A DNA stretch of 64,000 bases from Sinohyriopsis cumingii (GCA_028554795.2 CM068832.1:89502511-89566510); one strand, 5' to 3'; numbered from the stretch's first letter, positions 47,909-60,950 are shown. A program made the numbers and translations. Notes: a model not told the origin generated them from the letters alone.

Positions 47909-48206
47909 CAACAGTGTATAGTTTCCACTAATGTCACTTTACAATGTCTATGTGCTCTTTTTGCCATGTTTTGCCCGTGTTTGCAGTACTTAGTAGGACC
48001 GGATTATTTAGTGTCGAATACATTATTTACGTAATCCTACTTTTCCTTCCAATCGAATGGACGTAGCATTTTGTGCTAATTACATGACTTAGATCGCAAT
48101 TATTTTCCTATATTGTATCAACATCTATTTCTTTGTACTGAACTGTATACTCTATTCAAACCTTAATACATCACATGTTAATCTAAAATACCTTCAACGA
48201 TAAACT

Positions 48207-48231
48207 GGGGGTGGTGGTGGTGGTGGTGGGT
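48207..48231. repeat. (GGT)n microsatellite
   Basis: About seven GGT triplets within 'gggggtggtggtgg..'. Confidence 0.9.
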
Positions 48232-48376
48232 TATTTTCAAGGTTATCCGTCATTTTATTTGAGATGCTGGACTGCAAACAAAGCACCGAGCAAAGGGTCA
48301 CATATTTCACTTCCGGATCAGCATCATTTCCTTGTTTTCTCACTGTTCACTGTCGCCGAAATACACAGGCTGGAAC

Positions 48377-48377
<1 letters not shown>

Positions 48378-48419
<42 letters not shown>

Positions 48420-48436
48420 GGAGAGAGAGAGAGAGA
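48378..48436. repeat. (GA)n microsatellite
   Basis: GA repeat with two small interruptions. It produces an artificial Arg-Glu repeat frame. Confidence 0.95.
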
Positions 48437-48777
48437 TCTACTACAACGTCTTGAACTTTTATTTTAATATACTGCTTTTTACACAGAACTATAGATGCAC
48501 GAATGTCACTTGCACATATTTATAAATGCCAGTCTGATCATACTCGTATATAAATAGATTAGGTATAAGTGACAGGGGCATTGAACAAAATATATTTTTA
48601 TTGGGAATTACTTACAAATATATGTATTTTGCTACTTTCTTATTCGTTTTTCTCTGGATATATACGATGGATTGAAATTTATCTTCCACCACTTTTAAAT
48701 GATGTTATAAATATATGAAGTATGTGTGAGCATTAATTTTAAAAAAATATCACCTAAGTAGCCATGACTAACTTTTA

Positions 48778-48779
<2 letters not shown>

Positions 48780-48809
<30 letters not shown>
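48780..48809. repeat. (GT)n microsatellite
   Basis: About 14 GT units. Confidence 0.95.
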
Positions 48810-48810
<1 letters not shown>

Positions 48811-49337
48811 CGAGAACGTCAACTTTTAGAAAGAGAATTTTTTAATTTTTTGTAGGTTCATGGGAATGTACATAGCAAGTAAATTAATTTTATTTAATGA
48901 TTTATTCATTTCTTTATCGATTAAATCATGATAATTGATATAGTTTTAATGACAAGAACAACCGTACCAAAATTGCTTTAAAAATAATATTGAAGTTCTG
49001 TAATACTTCATCAGTTCAATTTTCGAACCTAAACATATCTTATATCCCAATACCATTTTCAGAGTTTAAAAAGCGTTCGTAGAACCGCCTATGCCATCTG
49101 TAAATTATAACAGATAGCTGCTGCACCATTTGCAAATAGTTGAAAATTGCATTTTCTTGTACCTTCTACTTAATGCTTATTCAACGGTAAGCATGTATGG
49201 TATACGTTTTCTTTACAGTATTGTGAATCAGGCATCTTATTTTCTTATACAAAAATGTTATTGTTTTTATTTTAATAATTATCATCATTGTTTAATTTGT
49301 CAACATGAAAACAAATGTCACCCACCCATTCCTAACT
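48810..49337. other. intergenic, no feature seen
   Basis: AT-rich sequence without supported features. Confidence 0.4.
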
Positions 49338-49346
49338 CGGTCCTAT
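49338..49346. repeat. 9-bp target-site duplication, left copy
   Basis: 'cggtcctat' here is repeated exactly at 50320-50328, immediately outside the inverted repeats of the element between them. Confidence 0.8.
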
Positions 49347-50319
49347 GAATAACGGAGAACTCGCCCCATGTCATGGAGAACTCGCCCCATGAAAAACTCG
49401 CCCTGGGAGAACTCATTCCAGGTGTCAGAGGAGAAGTCGCCCCATGGTGGTCGGAGAAGTCGCCCCACTTTGCCTGAAGAAGCCGCCCAATGATCATGTA
49501 TAGTAATTCTGAGATGTCGCAAAATGGTTAAGGCTTTATTTATTGTTGTTTTTCTTCAACTTAATAACATTAAATCTATAAAATTTGCAATTTTTCAACT
49601 TTTCCATTTGATCAACTCCGCTTCTGTACTTAACGAAAAATAAGTGTTGTCTGTCCCTTTTGCTCTGCTCTTCAAATCATTAGATGCATTTTATTTGGAA
49701 AAATAGAGAGGGTGTAAACATGATGTGATGCCAGTAGTTTTATATATGAAAGGGTTCCAACCTAATAACCTAAGTCATCCTGAGATGACTTTATTTTATG
49801 AGTTTTGGGTAATATGTAGAACTGAGGTGTACATATGTTAAGAGGGAAAGTATAAATTCTTCATATACGGAATTATTTTTAGCGATCTCATTAATGCATG
49901 TTGAAATTTTTTATTTAATTTCTCTTGATGGGTCTTTGATAATATGTTTGTAGTATTTTTAATCATTTAATTGATGTTAAACTTCTTTAACATAATCATC
50001 TTGATTCATAATAATAATAGTGTTTGACTTATCGTCCTTTTTAATCACTATACTGTCGTCATTCATTAGAGTATATACAGACTTAATTTCATCCTTAGAA
50101 ATATTACTATGATATTGCTTTTTATGATTACCAGTTAATATCTCATTTGTGATTGCATATATATAAAAATCTAAATATGAATCACGTAATAGATGATTTA
50201 ATTCTGTTATAAAAAGGTTGTCATATGTGACAAGTTTTGGGGTGACTTCTCCAACCACTCTGGGGCGAGTTCTCCAGATACGATGGAGCGAGTTCTCCCA
50301 GGGCGAGTTCTCCGCATAC
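49347..50319. mobile_element. MULE-like inverted-repeat element carrying a Penelope-like RT fragment
   Basis: This 973-bp segment is flanked by a perfect 9-bp duplication. Its ends are inverted: left 'gaataacggagaactcgcccc', right (opposite strand) 'gtatgcggagaactcgccct'. Each end contains several copies of 'ggagaa(c/g)tcgcccc', three or more in the first 150 bp and in the last 90 bp. A 9-bp duplication with long repeat-rich ends fits a Mutator-type element. On the minus strand it carries part of a Penelope-like reverse transcriptase N-terminus (49977-50258). No transposase is present. Confidence 0.6.
49977..50210 (-). pseudogene. Penelope-like element RT, N-terminal fragment
   Basis: The minus-strand frame holds KDEIKSVYTLMNDDSIVIKK followed by DKSNTIIIMNQDDYVKEV. 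This matches the conserved start of Penelope-type reverse transcriptases, in which a helix is followed by 'D.SIvIkpaDKg..vVvm...dY'. Upstream residues (LLRDSYLDFYIYAITNEIL) are compatible. The frame's start at 50258 lies in the inverted-repeat end, so only the part below about 50210 is Penelope-derived. The palm with the catalytic aspartates is absent. Confidence 0.6.
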
Positions 50320-50349
50320 CGGTCCTATTACTGACATTACCTTTACACC

Positions 50350-50380
50350 ATCTATCACACACACACACACACACACATGC
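50350..50380. repeat. (AC)n microsatellite
   Basis: About 14 AC units just right of the inverted-repeat element. Confidence 0.95.
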
Positions 50381-50570
50381 ACGCATGCGCGTGCACACAC
50401 GTTTTGGATTATGTACAATAATATAGTGTGGAAGTGATTATCATTTTCCTTATGATATTAACACAATGTCAGATCTTCATTTAAAAATTAAAAATGGGAA
50501 AGGTCAAATTTTAAAATTGCGTTCTAGCAAGACGCTACTATAGCTAAGTTTGATTTGACACGTTGCTTAC

Positions 50571-50730
50571 ACCACAGGGGCTCATATTGTTGTTTACAGT
50601 TGACCTTTCATACATGTACTATATAATAACTATTATATAGTACGTGTATGACAGATCAATTGTAAATGACTATTATATAATGCATGTATGACAGGCCAGT
50701 TGTAAACAACGATACGAGCCCCTGTGTGGA
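50571..50730. mobile_element. small foldback element, long inverted repeats
   Basis: The left arm 'accacaggggctcatattgttgtttacagttgacctttcatacatg' (50571-50616) is complementary to 50670-50730 ('catgtatgacaggccagttgtaaacaacgatacgagcccctgtgtgg') with few mismatches. Between them lies a second, shorter inverted copy (about 50630-50669). The whole can fold into a cruciform of about 160 bp. No target duplication was identified. Confidence 0.75.
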
Positions 50731-52970
50731 TGGTAAGTAAAATCCCTCTTCTTTGCACTTGTACCATTAAATCCTTCAGAACACTCACATTTTCTATATT
50801 AATCCCTGTTCAAACATAACACCTATACATCCATTGACAGTTCACCCTTTTCTCAAACTGTTGACACATGCCTAGAAGGCAGCATCAACTCATGGCAAGA
50901 GTTACACTTTTACTGTGTCTGGGGAGAACTATATCAGTAGGAATATATCAGTATTCATGTATAATAAAGCTATTAAGTCTTGACTCTAGATTTTTGTCAG
51001 TGCATCGTCTTAATTGTCAGACCACATATAAGCAGGGACTTCGGGGGTGGGGGGGATGCCCCCCCCCCCGAATTTGCATGTGCTGTAAAATTGCTGTAGC
51101 CTATATACAAAACTTAACAAACCCGTCAAGTTCCCCCCCAAAAAAAAAACATTGAAATGACATCAATGCATATTAGCTGTGTATCTTAGATGACCCAATA
51201 ACGTATGCAATAATGTGCATATTTCTTTTTAAATATCTGCTTTGAGAAATACATGTACATGGATTGCCATTCCATCCAGACATTATGGATGAAGAAACTG
51301 AGACAGTTTCTTTGCAACAGGGGCATCTGTGAAGAAAATGGGAGAGGATAAGGATTGTCATTTTATATATCCTATCGTACATGATGGAGAAGAAAAATAA
51401 TATGAAGAATTCATAGCAGCAACACATTTGATGCAGAGATTCTACAGATGTACCCCATTCTCATGAACAAAATTTTGCAGATTGTGTATATGTTTGGAGA
51501 TGTCACAGTATACACACAGTTATATTCGTAAGGTGCTATGTGTTCACATAGATTTTCACCAGGGTATGCAAATTTAGTGAGGTTGGTACAAATCATTTTC
51601 TGTATTTTCTTTATGCCCCACTGATGACAGCAAGAGCATGTTAATTTTGTCATGTCCATTTGAATATCCGACTGTGCATCTGAATATCTGTCTACAGTTC
51701 TGTCTGTCCATCCTGAGGAGTTTGTCAGTAAGATTGTCCAAAAACGAAAACATAGTTTGATAATTTGTATCCATATGTAGATGAGCTCTTTAGATTTTCA
51801 GGCTGTCACTCTTTGTTTTGTTCTGTCATCACTACTTGCAATGGTGGCTTCTTTGTGTGTCCAGTCTGTTCGTGCTTTCATTTGTCTTCCGAAGAAGCTA
51901 AAATTTTAGTAAGGTTGTGTAAAAATCTTAGGCTATATCAAATTAAATCCAGCTAGCATATTTAATGATGTGATAAGATGTTGGGACTGTTACCAGTATG
52001 TGAATTATGTTCTCTTCTTTTTTGCAAAACTTTCAACTTTTAAGGAATTACAATTTTTTGCATTGTCAAAAACTTCATGAGGAAGATTAAGCAAAGGTCA
52101 AGCAAAGCCATTTGCGATCGGCAAACTAATTTTGGTTGGGTTATTTGTCATTGACTTATATGTAGATGATCGGATTATTTTGTCGGCTATTACTGGATTT
52201 TGCATTGTATGTCCCAGTGTTTTTAAGAATATGTCATTAAATTAGACCTGTCTTTTCCTTCCATCTTTGCATTGACCCATATTTTCATCTGTTCATCAGT
52301 CCCAGTTTCTAATTTAAATGCACTACTGGAAAAAATGTGTATATTTGTATTTAACAAAGATCATAATGATAACATTCAGCAAGCTCAGGGTTTGCCCACA
52401 GGGATAAATGTTGGATTTGCATTCAGTTTAATACAGTATATTTAATATTTCATGGAGCTAAACTGAAGGAGACAGTAATATCAGAGACATTTTTGGGCTA
52501 AAGATGAAAGTTGTATCAAGTGTCAGTGATCTTAAGTACTTAGAAAAAGACAGTAATAAACTTGCAGTTGATGGTGGTAGGTGTCTTTTTCACCTTTATT
52601 GTAATTTGATTATACTTCAAAATGTGTCCTTTCTGTTTTTAATTGCTTGAGACAATTGACTTTCTTTCGAAAATCTTTTACAATGAACAGTAAACGCTCT
52701 CTTATGTGCAGCAACATCTTTTATATTTATGGATTGTCTTGGAACAATCCAAACATGCAGCACACTGAGAACATTTTCAGCTAATAAAGAGGTTGGATGT
52801 TAAGGTAACGGGTATGAAATGTTTACACATAAATATGCTGTTGTTGTCAACACAGAGTTGTCTGACTTGAAGCAAAAGTTTGCATGGAAGACAGAACAAG
52901 CACAAATAGGCTGTAGGTAAATACTGTGGAAAGGGCCTATATATACAAGTTGGTACAAGTGAGGTTATCT
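50731..52970. other. intergenic; G-run/C-run hairpin at 51043-51071
   Basis: Only short frames without recognised content. At 51043-51071 'cgggggtggggggg' is followed by an 11-C run and 'gaa', able to fold on itself. Confidence 0.45.
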
Positions 52971-52984
52971 TCTGTTTCCACACA

Positions 52985-53235
52985 TTGGTTATACTAACTT
53001 ATGAGTTTCTGGAAGTGAAGCTAACTTGCATTTCCTCAGATTATATTTGTATTATAATTGTATTTATGAGTTTTGAGAAGTTATGCTGTCTTGCATTTCC
53101 ATACATAGGTTATTTTTAGACTTGTGATAAGTTATGTTATCTTGCATTTCCATTCATTGGTTACATTTATGAGGTTTGAGGAGTGAGGTTGTATTATGTT
53201 TACATACCAAAGTTACATTTTGGGTTTTGAGAAGC
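52985..53235 (+). repeat. about 60-65-bp degenerate tandem repeat, 4 units
   Basis: Variants of 'ggttatatttatgagttttgagaagttatgctgtcttgcatttccatacat' repeat near 52985, 53040, 53105, 53158 and 53215. Confidence 0.75.
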
Positions 53236-53239
53236 TATG

Positions 53240-55015
53240 TTAGTGTTAGGCTTTACACTCCAAAGTATATATACAATGTACCAATATATTACAGAACAAA
53301 ACCAATATAGAACAGCTTTAATGATTTTGGATTTTTTAATTTTTTTCTTTATTGTGCATTATTTTCAAAGGTTTGTAGTTGGCTATATCTTCTGTTTCTA
53401 TTCAGCATTTATCATGTTTTGGGGCATAAGTTTACCATGGGGATTAGGGATGAATGGGAATATGGACCTTACTGAGGTTCAGATTCAAAATATCAAATTC
53501 AAACAGATCTATATGAAAATCAGAACGATATATTAAACAATTTAAGAAGCCCATATTCATTGAAAATGGTATTCATCTTCTACACACTTACTACTTATTT
53601 TAAAGACATAGTTTGCAAACTCTGTTTTATTATGTCTTCCTCTTTCAGTGCTTAAGCTGTGCTTAGAACATTGAAAATAATGCAAGTATATCTTCTGAAA
53701 ATGAAAGGCACTTTTGATTTGAAACAGTTTTGAATTTCCAGTAATGACTTGTCCTGTTTATAATATCTATCCATGCATAGCCATGCCATGAGAAAATAAG
53801 ACATTTTTAACCTTATTGACTCCTGTGATTTTGCTGACATCATTCAAATTCTTTAACATAATGTAACTTTGGAAAGGATATCTACTTGTATACATATTTA
53901 TAATTTTAGTCCAGTACTTTACATATTTGAACATATAAAGTGTACTCATTGGGTGTCGGCTACATTCACCAACACTGACATTATTCACAGAGATATCTTT
54001 TACAAAATCTTTCAAACTCATATATACTGTTCATTTTCTTATACTACTTTAAGTTGGAAATATCTTAATGAAATGTGTTAGATGAATCCTTCAGTGGATA
54101 AATGTACAAATCTAATGTCTAGTCAGAAGATAAGTCCTTATTACAAGTGTTTCAAAGTTTTTGTGTTTTGGTTCTAAATTGAGAAATCAGCTCTTGTAAA
54201 GTATTGATATCAACATATAGACAAGTATATTTTACACTACTGTTATGATGCACACTGTGTTTATTAAAATTGATTTATTTTGTATTATGGGATGGAGGAC
54301 TTCTTTCTTTTCTTGTTGAAGTAAATACAATATTCAAAGCACCATTTTGCAAGTAATTTATACATGTGTAGTTATTGTAAAAATAGTCTGTATGTAAATG
54401 TTCCATTTTCTGGTGTGAATAAAATGATAACTTGGGTTCTTGGACTGGAACCTGTACACTTAAATTTGATAATGTTACATTATTTTAAATTCATAAATTT
54501 TAAAATATATTAAGGAATTATAGGGACTAACTTGCAGTGTAATTTTAATCAGAAGTAATTATCAGCCTTGTGAAATGTTAGTTCTTTAATGTAATCATGT
54601 TTAATTTCTTATCTTTGCTATATGTCACTATGATGTATATTTAGTTTAAATTGTGTGCTTGACCTTTGTCCTTGATTGAGAGTAGAGTAGGTTTTGCTTA
54701 CCTGATTATCGTCTTATTTGTTTAAACGATTTTTACTTAAAATTGAATTTAAGGCTTAATCTCTTTTTACAAACTTAGAATACTCTGTAAGAGAACTTGT
54801 GAGCTTCATCCAGGTCATTTTATTGTGTCTTAGGTCAAGTGAAATTATATAAGTTTGTGGTAAACTAAATTGTTCATTCCTGTTTTAAGTTCCCATTGTG
54901 GAATCATTACATTTTGTGTTCAGTATAATTTGGAAGAATCATTTATTTAAATTATTCATTGGAATTACAATGTGTTCGATGACTTTGGGCTAAAACACTA
55001 TATTGTGATTATTGT
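53240..55015. other. intergenic, no feature seen
   Basis: A 99-codon plus frame (53237-53536) is hydrophobic and AT-driven, with no recognised family. Confidence 0.35.
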
Positions 55016-55021
55016 AAATTC

Positions 55022-55831
55022 TGTTACGACTCTGGTCTTAATTTAAGGAACAGAAAAGAGTGAGAAAAAAAAAACATTTTTTTGTGAAATTAAACAAATA
55101 GTTTATTTCCATTAAATACGAAGTAAAAATTTAAAAAGAACTTAGTTTTGTGAATTAATTCCCAAATAGTCCTGAAATTTTTTAACATAAGTCCAAAGGT
55201 ATTGAGTATTCCAAAAAAATTCCAGTGGTGTTCTGAATGAATTCATTTTTAAAGTGCTGATATGCCAGTATCGAATGTGCTAATGTGCCAACAGTTCTGA
55301 TGTATCATAACAATATAATCAAAATTGTCCTTGAATGAATTAACAGCAATTCCGAAACCGTGATTTAGTCCAAAAATCAAAGAGCACGTTGTAATTTCAG
55401 TGAATAATTTAAATGAATAAATCCTCTCAAATTAAAAACTGAACACAACAATAAGGCTGACTTCATTTTGGATGTTACGGTATGAATAAGTAATTTTGAA
55501 GAAAACAACATCATTAGCAAAAGCTATGACATGATAAACTTCGCAACAAATTCATAAATGACTTGCTTCTAGAACATTCTTCATTTCTATTTAAACTATT
55601 TGAAAAATAGACCTTAAACTCAATGTATGCAACAATGTTTACCTTCAATTAATAATGCTCTTAATGTATAATCTAAAATCATAGATAAATATTAACTGTG
55701 TAATATGTGGTATCCAGAATATCAAGACAACAAAACTCAATCCCTGATCAAGGTCAATCACACAAATGATGTACATAGCATGTAATCTTGGAGAAATGTT
55801 AGCATACAATACAAATTAAATATACATAACA
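55022..55831. mobile_element. dispersed repeat copy B, possible solo LTR
   Basis: Begins TGTTACG, ends ATAACA, and is flanked by 'attc' at 55018-55021 and 55832-55835. It is homologous in block order to 14240-15110. TG..CA ends with a 4-bp duplication fit a solo LTR, but no primer-binding site or internal region is present. Confidence 0.45.
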
Positions 55832-56159
55832 ATTCATTGAAATCCGTTCTGGATTATATCATTAAGACATAGTTCATAAACCTATTCAGCACTTTTGGTA
55901 CATCAGCATATTCAGTATTCGATTTCATTCAGAACACTATATACTTTTGGACTTGTGTTAGAACTTTTAGAATTATTTGATATTTAATTCACAATACTAT
56001 CAGTTCCTCTTGAATTTACACTTAGTAACTTATTGAAATAGATTCATCTGTTGGTAACTTAGAGAAATAAATTTATTTCTTGATTTTTATTTGTTGCTTC
56101 TTTCCATTAGTTTAAAACCATAGAGTTGTATCTTCACTTACAGAGCTTTTGTTTTTCAG

Positions 56160-58040
56160 CTTGACAGGTACGTTATTGAGGTTGCAGATGACACGACACT
56201 GACCAAATATCTGCCCCATATAGGTGACAGGTGACAGGGTTGCTGTTAAAGAATTTTGCAAATCTATCACAGCATCCAAAGGAGACTTGTTTGCTAAAGA
56301 AACAAGAAAAAACCAAATACTCAACTCCTTGAGGAAAAAAACTACTATTCAGGAGAGCAATCCATACTTAAGAAGGGTCAGATTCAGATGGGGAAAGTTC
56401 ATTAATCACTAGAGTCAGGAGAGGTATTTTAACTGGTAATAAAAATGCACAAAAAGGAAGCAGGAGGTTAGAAATAGGATGGTTGCATTTTGATACCAGT
56501 ACCCAGATGTACCGACAGGTGTGAAAGAAACGTGGGGGAAGCACCCGTAGAGTAGATATATGTAAAGGGTCCACTATTAAAGAAGTTGAAGAGGTGGCAA
56601 AGTCCTTATTTTTCCCTAACGGAACTTACCCAAATGGATCGATAGAGGACTTTGATTTTGAAATCAGAGATTTTTCTGAGGAAAAGACAGAATGCAAAGA
56701 AACTGTCAGCGAGATGTATGACAGGACAGGGATGAATATACTTAGGTTTTATCTTGCATCAAAGCAAAAGAATCCTCCACCACAATATAAAAGCATCAAA
56801 CGGATGTGGCAAATACCTACTCTGGCTGAAACTGTAGATAAACCACACAGAGTTTGACAAAACACAAGGACTCAGAATGCAAGAAAAGAATGAGACTGAA
56901 CCCTTGACAAATATTCAAGATGATGATTTTGGCCATTCTATATCTTCTTTTCTAGATGATTCAGAAACTGAGATTTTCTTTAAGAATACCAGTTCACCAA
57001 ATATTGCTCATGATATCGATGATACTCGGCCATATATTCCTCCACTCATTCCTGCTGAACCCTTACAAATAGATATTCACAGAGGTGCCTTTGCATTTCA
57101 AGAACTGTGTAATTACTTTAAAGATCCCAGTATTTTAAATAGACATCTTATCATCACCTGCATTTTGGCAAATGGAGAGAAAGAAAGAGCAGAAGATACA
57201 GGGGGTGTTTTGAGGGATTTGTTTACTGAATTTTGGACAGAGTTTTATTGTAAGTGCACCGTTGGCAGAGATGTGAAGGTTCCAAGTCTGCGGCATGATT
57301 TTGGAATGGAAGAATGGAAGGCAATTGGGCATTTGCTTGCATATGGATAGCAAAATGTTGGATACTGGCCAATAAAACTTGCAAAGACATTCATGAAGCA
57401 CTGTCTCTTTTTGGATACTGACGTTACCAATAATGAGTTTTTAGAGGATTTTTATCAGTTTATCTCACTGCCAGATAGAGATGTTTTCGAGAAGGGATTC
57501 GCTGACTTCTCTTCATTTGGTCTTGAAGACTTCTTGAATGCTCTGGATGCCCATGAATGCCGGATTAAGGTCAGTGGGGAAAATGTTAAGGCTATCCTTT
57601 TGGAAATAGCACATAAGGAGATGATTCAAATGCCTGTGTATGTATGTGACTGCTGGCGAGACATCCTGAAGGTACTCTGCATCAGCACTGATAATCTCAA
57701 TGATGTATACTTGACCCTGATTCTGAGTAACAGAAAAGTTGTACAGATGCTTCAGATTCCAGAATCTCTGAATGCCCAAACTAATGAAGTTTCAAAATAT
57801 CTGAAGAGATATGTCAGAGAACTTAATTTGAAGGCTTGGTGTCTTTTCCTTCGCTTCTGCACAGGGTCTGGCCTCATTACAGTGCCCAGAATAGCTGTAG
57901 AATTTGTCAATATGACTGGCATACTGGCAAGGGCATACTTGCGGTTGTGTCCTTCAAATTGTGATTATTATGATACTTTTATGGAATTTAGATCTGAATT
58001 TGACAGTGTCCTAGAAAGCAACATCTGGATCATGGAATAA
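56160..58040 (+). pseudogene. HECT-like E3 ubiquitin ligase relative (G2E3-like), disabled 3' exon(s)
   Basis: The acceptor 'gagcttttgtttttcag' precedes 56160. The first block (LDRYVIEVADDTTLTKYLP, VAVKEFCKSI) looks like a small SAM-like helical domain, followed by a linker (GWLHFDTSTQMYRQV, KKRGGSTRRVDI), a beta-rich block (LFFPNGTYPNG, MNILRFYLASK) and a HECT-like domain from about 57060 (IDIHRGAFAFQELCNYF, EDTGGVLRDLFTEFW, LFLRFCTGSGLITVP, ending YYDTFMEFRSEFDSVL). HECT enzymes carry ubiquitin on a C-lobe cysteine. Disablements are a 7-bp tandem duplication near 56224-56237, TGA at 56522-56524, a frame change near 56840, TAG at 57348-57350, and the HTC triplet at 57934-57942 out of frame with both sides. 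The stop at 58038-58040 is natural. Confidence 0.7.
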
Positions 58041-58077
58041 TTTAAGTTTTGTCACAATCATTGATCAGAATATTACG

Positions 58078-58335
58078 TTTGTCATTCTGACTAGTTTTGT
58101 CACACTAGGAGTGGGTTTCATTTGTCATTCTGACCAGTCTTATCACACTAGGAGTGGGTTTCATTTGTCATTCTGACTAGTCTTATCACACTAGGAGTGG
58201 GTTTCATTTGTCATTCTGACTAGTCTTATCACACAAGAAGTGGGTTTCATTTGTCATTCTGACCAGTCTTATCACACTAGGAGTGGGTTTCATTTGTCAT
58301 TCTGACCAGTCTTATCACACTAGGAGTGCGTTTCA
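58078..58335 (+). repeat. 44-bp minisatellite, about 6 units
   Basis: The unit is 'gtgggtttcatttgtcattctgaccagtcttatcacactaggag', with near-identical copies. It starts 40 bp after the stop of the HECT-like pseudogene, so it would lie in its 3' untranslated region. Confidence 0.95.
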
Positions 58336-60940
58336 TAGCCTTTGCCCCCATCGGGTGGTGTTATGGAAGCTACTTTCTACACACATGTATAATAATAGAT
58401 GGACATTGTTTGTAAAGATTTTGCATGCAGTTCTGACAACATTTTTCGATATTGTTTATGGAGTCATGTAACTTGAAGAGTGTAAGAGTGGATCCATCTT
58501 GACAAGCACTACACACACCTTTCAAAATTAGGACACTGTGTGTCACACATAACATTTCACAGATTTTGGTCAAAGGTATTGTTGGAAGTTCATTTCTAAA
58601 GTTCAGCTAATGTTAGAATCATGAGACAATATGATAGTATGCATTTCTGATAGTACCAAACCCAAACTACTAAAGAAGGCCAATGTGTCCTTTATTTCAC
58701 ATGTTACTTGCATAGTTCAAGAATTTTGCATTTAAAGTCAACTCGTGACCACATAGCTTTTTACCTTCTGCATTCATACTGTCACACCTTTAAAAATGAA
58801 ACATTCTGAGATGATGCATCTTGATGAGTATTACACCCTTATAACATAAGGTAGGTCACTGCAATCCATATTGAATGATTCACAGACTTTGGTTCAGTTT
58901 TCCCATTTAACTGGTTTAAAAATGAAATTTTATGGCGAGCTCATTATTGTATTGGGTTTTTCTGTTTTTTCATGCTACATGCATAGTGTTCTATTCAAAT
59001 TCAATACAGTTGATGACTGGGTGCATCTTGTTAAATAAATAATACATACTTGTTGCAAACAGGTCTTCTGTAACAAATATTTCATGCTTTAGTGATGGTT
59101 TTGAAATTTTGTGTTTCAAGTTCATTTTGTGTTTCTAGTTCATTTTGTATTTCTAGTTCCTTTTGTGAAATTTGGTGCTTCAAGTTCATTTATTGGATGC
59201 TGTTTATGATAAGATCATGAAACATTATAATTGCATGCTTCTCTGTTAGAAGTTTACCTTTATCATCAAAGATCACTGTGACCTTCATTTTATGCTTTAA
59301 TGATGTGTTAAATATTTATATCTTGGTTATGAATACATGAGCTTTTTCTATGCTATGTACATCTTAGCCTGCACAGAGGGCCCTTTCTGATCATCCTCTT
59401 TAAATTAGTGATAAATATGTTTATTCATTGGTAAACTATCCACATGCCTGATTAAAATTCATGTATTATGATGGGTTAGGCCCAACAGGTTAACTGTGTA
59501 TTGCTTATGAATATAACAATTAGATTATTAGACTGCATGCAGGTAGCATGATTTCTATGTAAGGTCTCAACAGTAGTGGGTTTTTCAAGGTAATTGCAGA
59601 TGCATGAATAATGTTTGTACTTTTAGCAGTAACCCAGAGCACCTGACTTTTACCCAGTAAAGTCTGAACTCTATGGGTGGGTAGTAAACAGTAATTGAAA
59701 AAACAGGCAAACAAAAGCACGGTGGCATTACTCTCAGGTTGTTATCTACTCATTATAGTACCTGTATTTTCATTTACCCATTTTTTTATTTTTTATATTT
59801 GTTTTTTTTTTTGGGTTCTTGTATGCCCAGTAGTTATGTAGGTAGATCTATGGTTTATGGGCATATCAGCACGATACTAAAGAGAAAAACAATAGAAAAG
59901 TAATCAACATTTTATTATCATGATTACTCTAGTTTTCCACCAGATAGTTAATGTTCATAGTGGAGATTATTAAACCTTGGTAGAGGCAATTGATGATCGA
60001 ACTCAGGTTGATCCACTGCAATGATATCAGTACAGGTACTTTTAGAAAACTGGGTGATATCTTATTGGTTCATGAGCAATGAAAATTCTCCTTCCTTTTG
60101 GATTGCTATCTGTGATTATTCATGGGAACTTCCAACTTCACATTTAGGATGTTGTCAGGAAAGTAAAAGAAAATACTTGACCAAAATTTGAAACATAAAT
60201 TGGATTAAATATGGGACACCTGGAAGGACTCTAGTTTCCTGGATTCCAGGGATGATCATTCTTATAGTGTTTTAAATTGACCTATACTTCAATACTTTAA
60301 TTACCATATTACCATTGCATTAATGTTATTATTACCATTCGGCATGCACCAGACTCTTACAGTTTTCACTGCTAGAAATATCAAGACAGATATTATGTGT
60401 TTTAGTTGTTGGTATTGAATAATGTCAGTTGTTCAATTCAAGTGATTATTTTACCAATTCTTTTATTAAATCATCAGTGTCAACAAAGTATTGGGGTGAC
60501 AGTAAGCTCAAAAGAGAGCTAATTCTTTATTTTGTTTAATATTTATTTTCATGTCAGTTCTTTATATCCCTCAAGCCTCTTGTCTACACCAAACTTGTCA
60601 TGGACATTATGACATTTATGTGCAAGAGCATGAAGAAATACATTGGCAATGCATTTGTATCACTCACACATGTACTGTTGAGAACTAGTTTAAGAAATGG
60701 TTCTACAATAATCATGGATTCTGTCAGTGATCTAGAACATAAGATTTTGGTTGAAAGTTTAAAAGTTTTGATAACATGTAGTTGTGCTAGTTGTTGCAAT
60801 GATGATGCACTGAGAATATTTCTTTGAGAGGACGAATAAGGGAATAAAAGATATTTAAATCATATTGTCATTTTGCTTTAATTCTTATCCATGGACATAC
60901 ATTGGGTACATGTTTTTTTGTTCAAAGTGTGCTTAAATGG
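58336..60940. other. intergenic; short 'ttttgtgtttctagttca' repeats at 59100-59190
   Basis: No gene was recognised. Three to four copies of a 21-bp 'cattttgtgtttctagtt' motif lie near 59100-59190. Confidence 0.45.
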
Positions 60941-60950
60941 TGATTGTAAC

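Noticed and set aside
48211..48525. 104-codon frame with Arg-Glu repeats
   Set aside because: It is driven by (GGT)n and (GA)n repeats and has no conserved content.
51765..51956. Cys-rich plus frame (CPVCSC) as a zinc finger exon of the HECT-like gene
   Set aside because: Spacing does not fit a C2H2 or RING finger, and no splice sites connect it to 56160.
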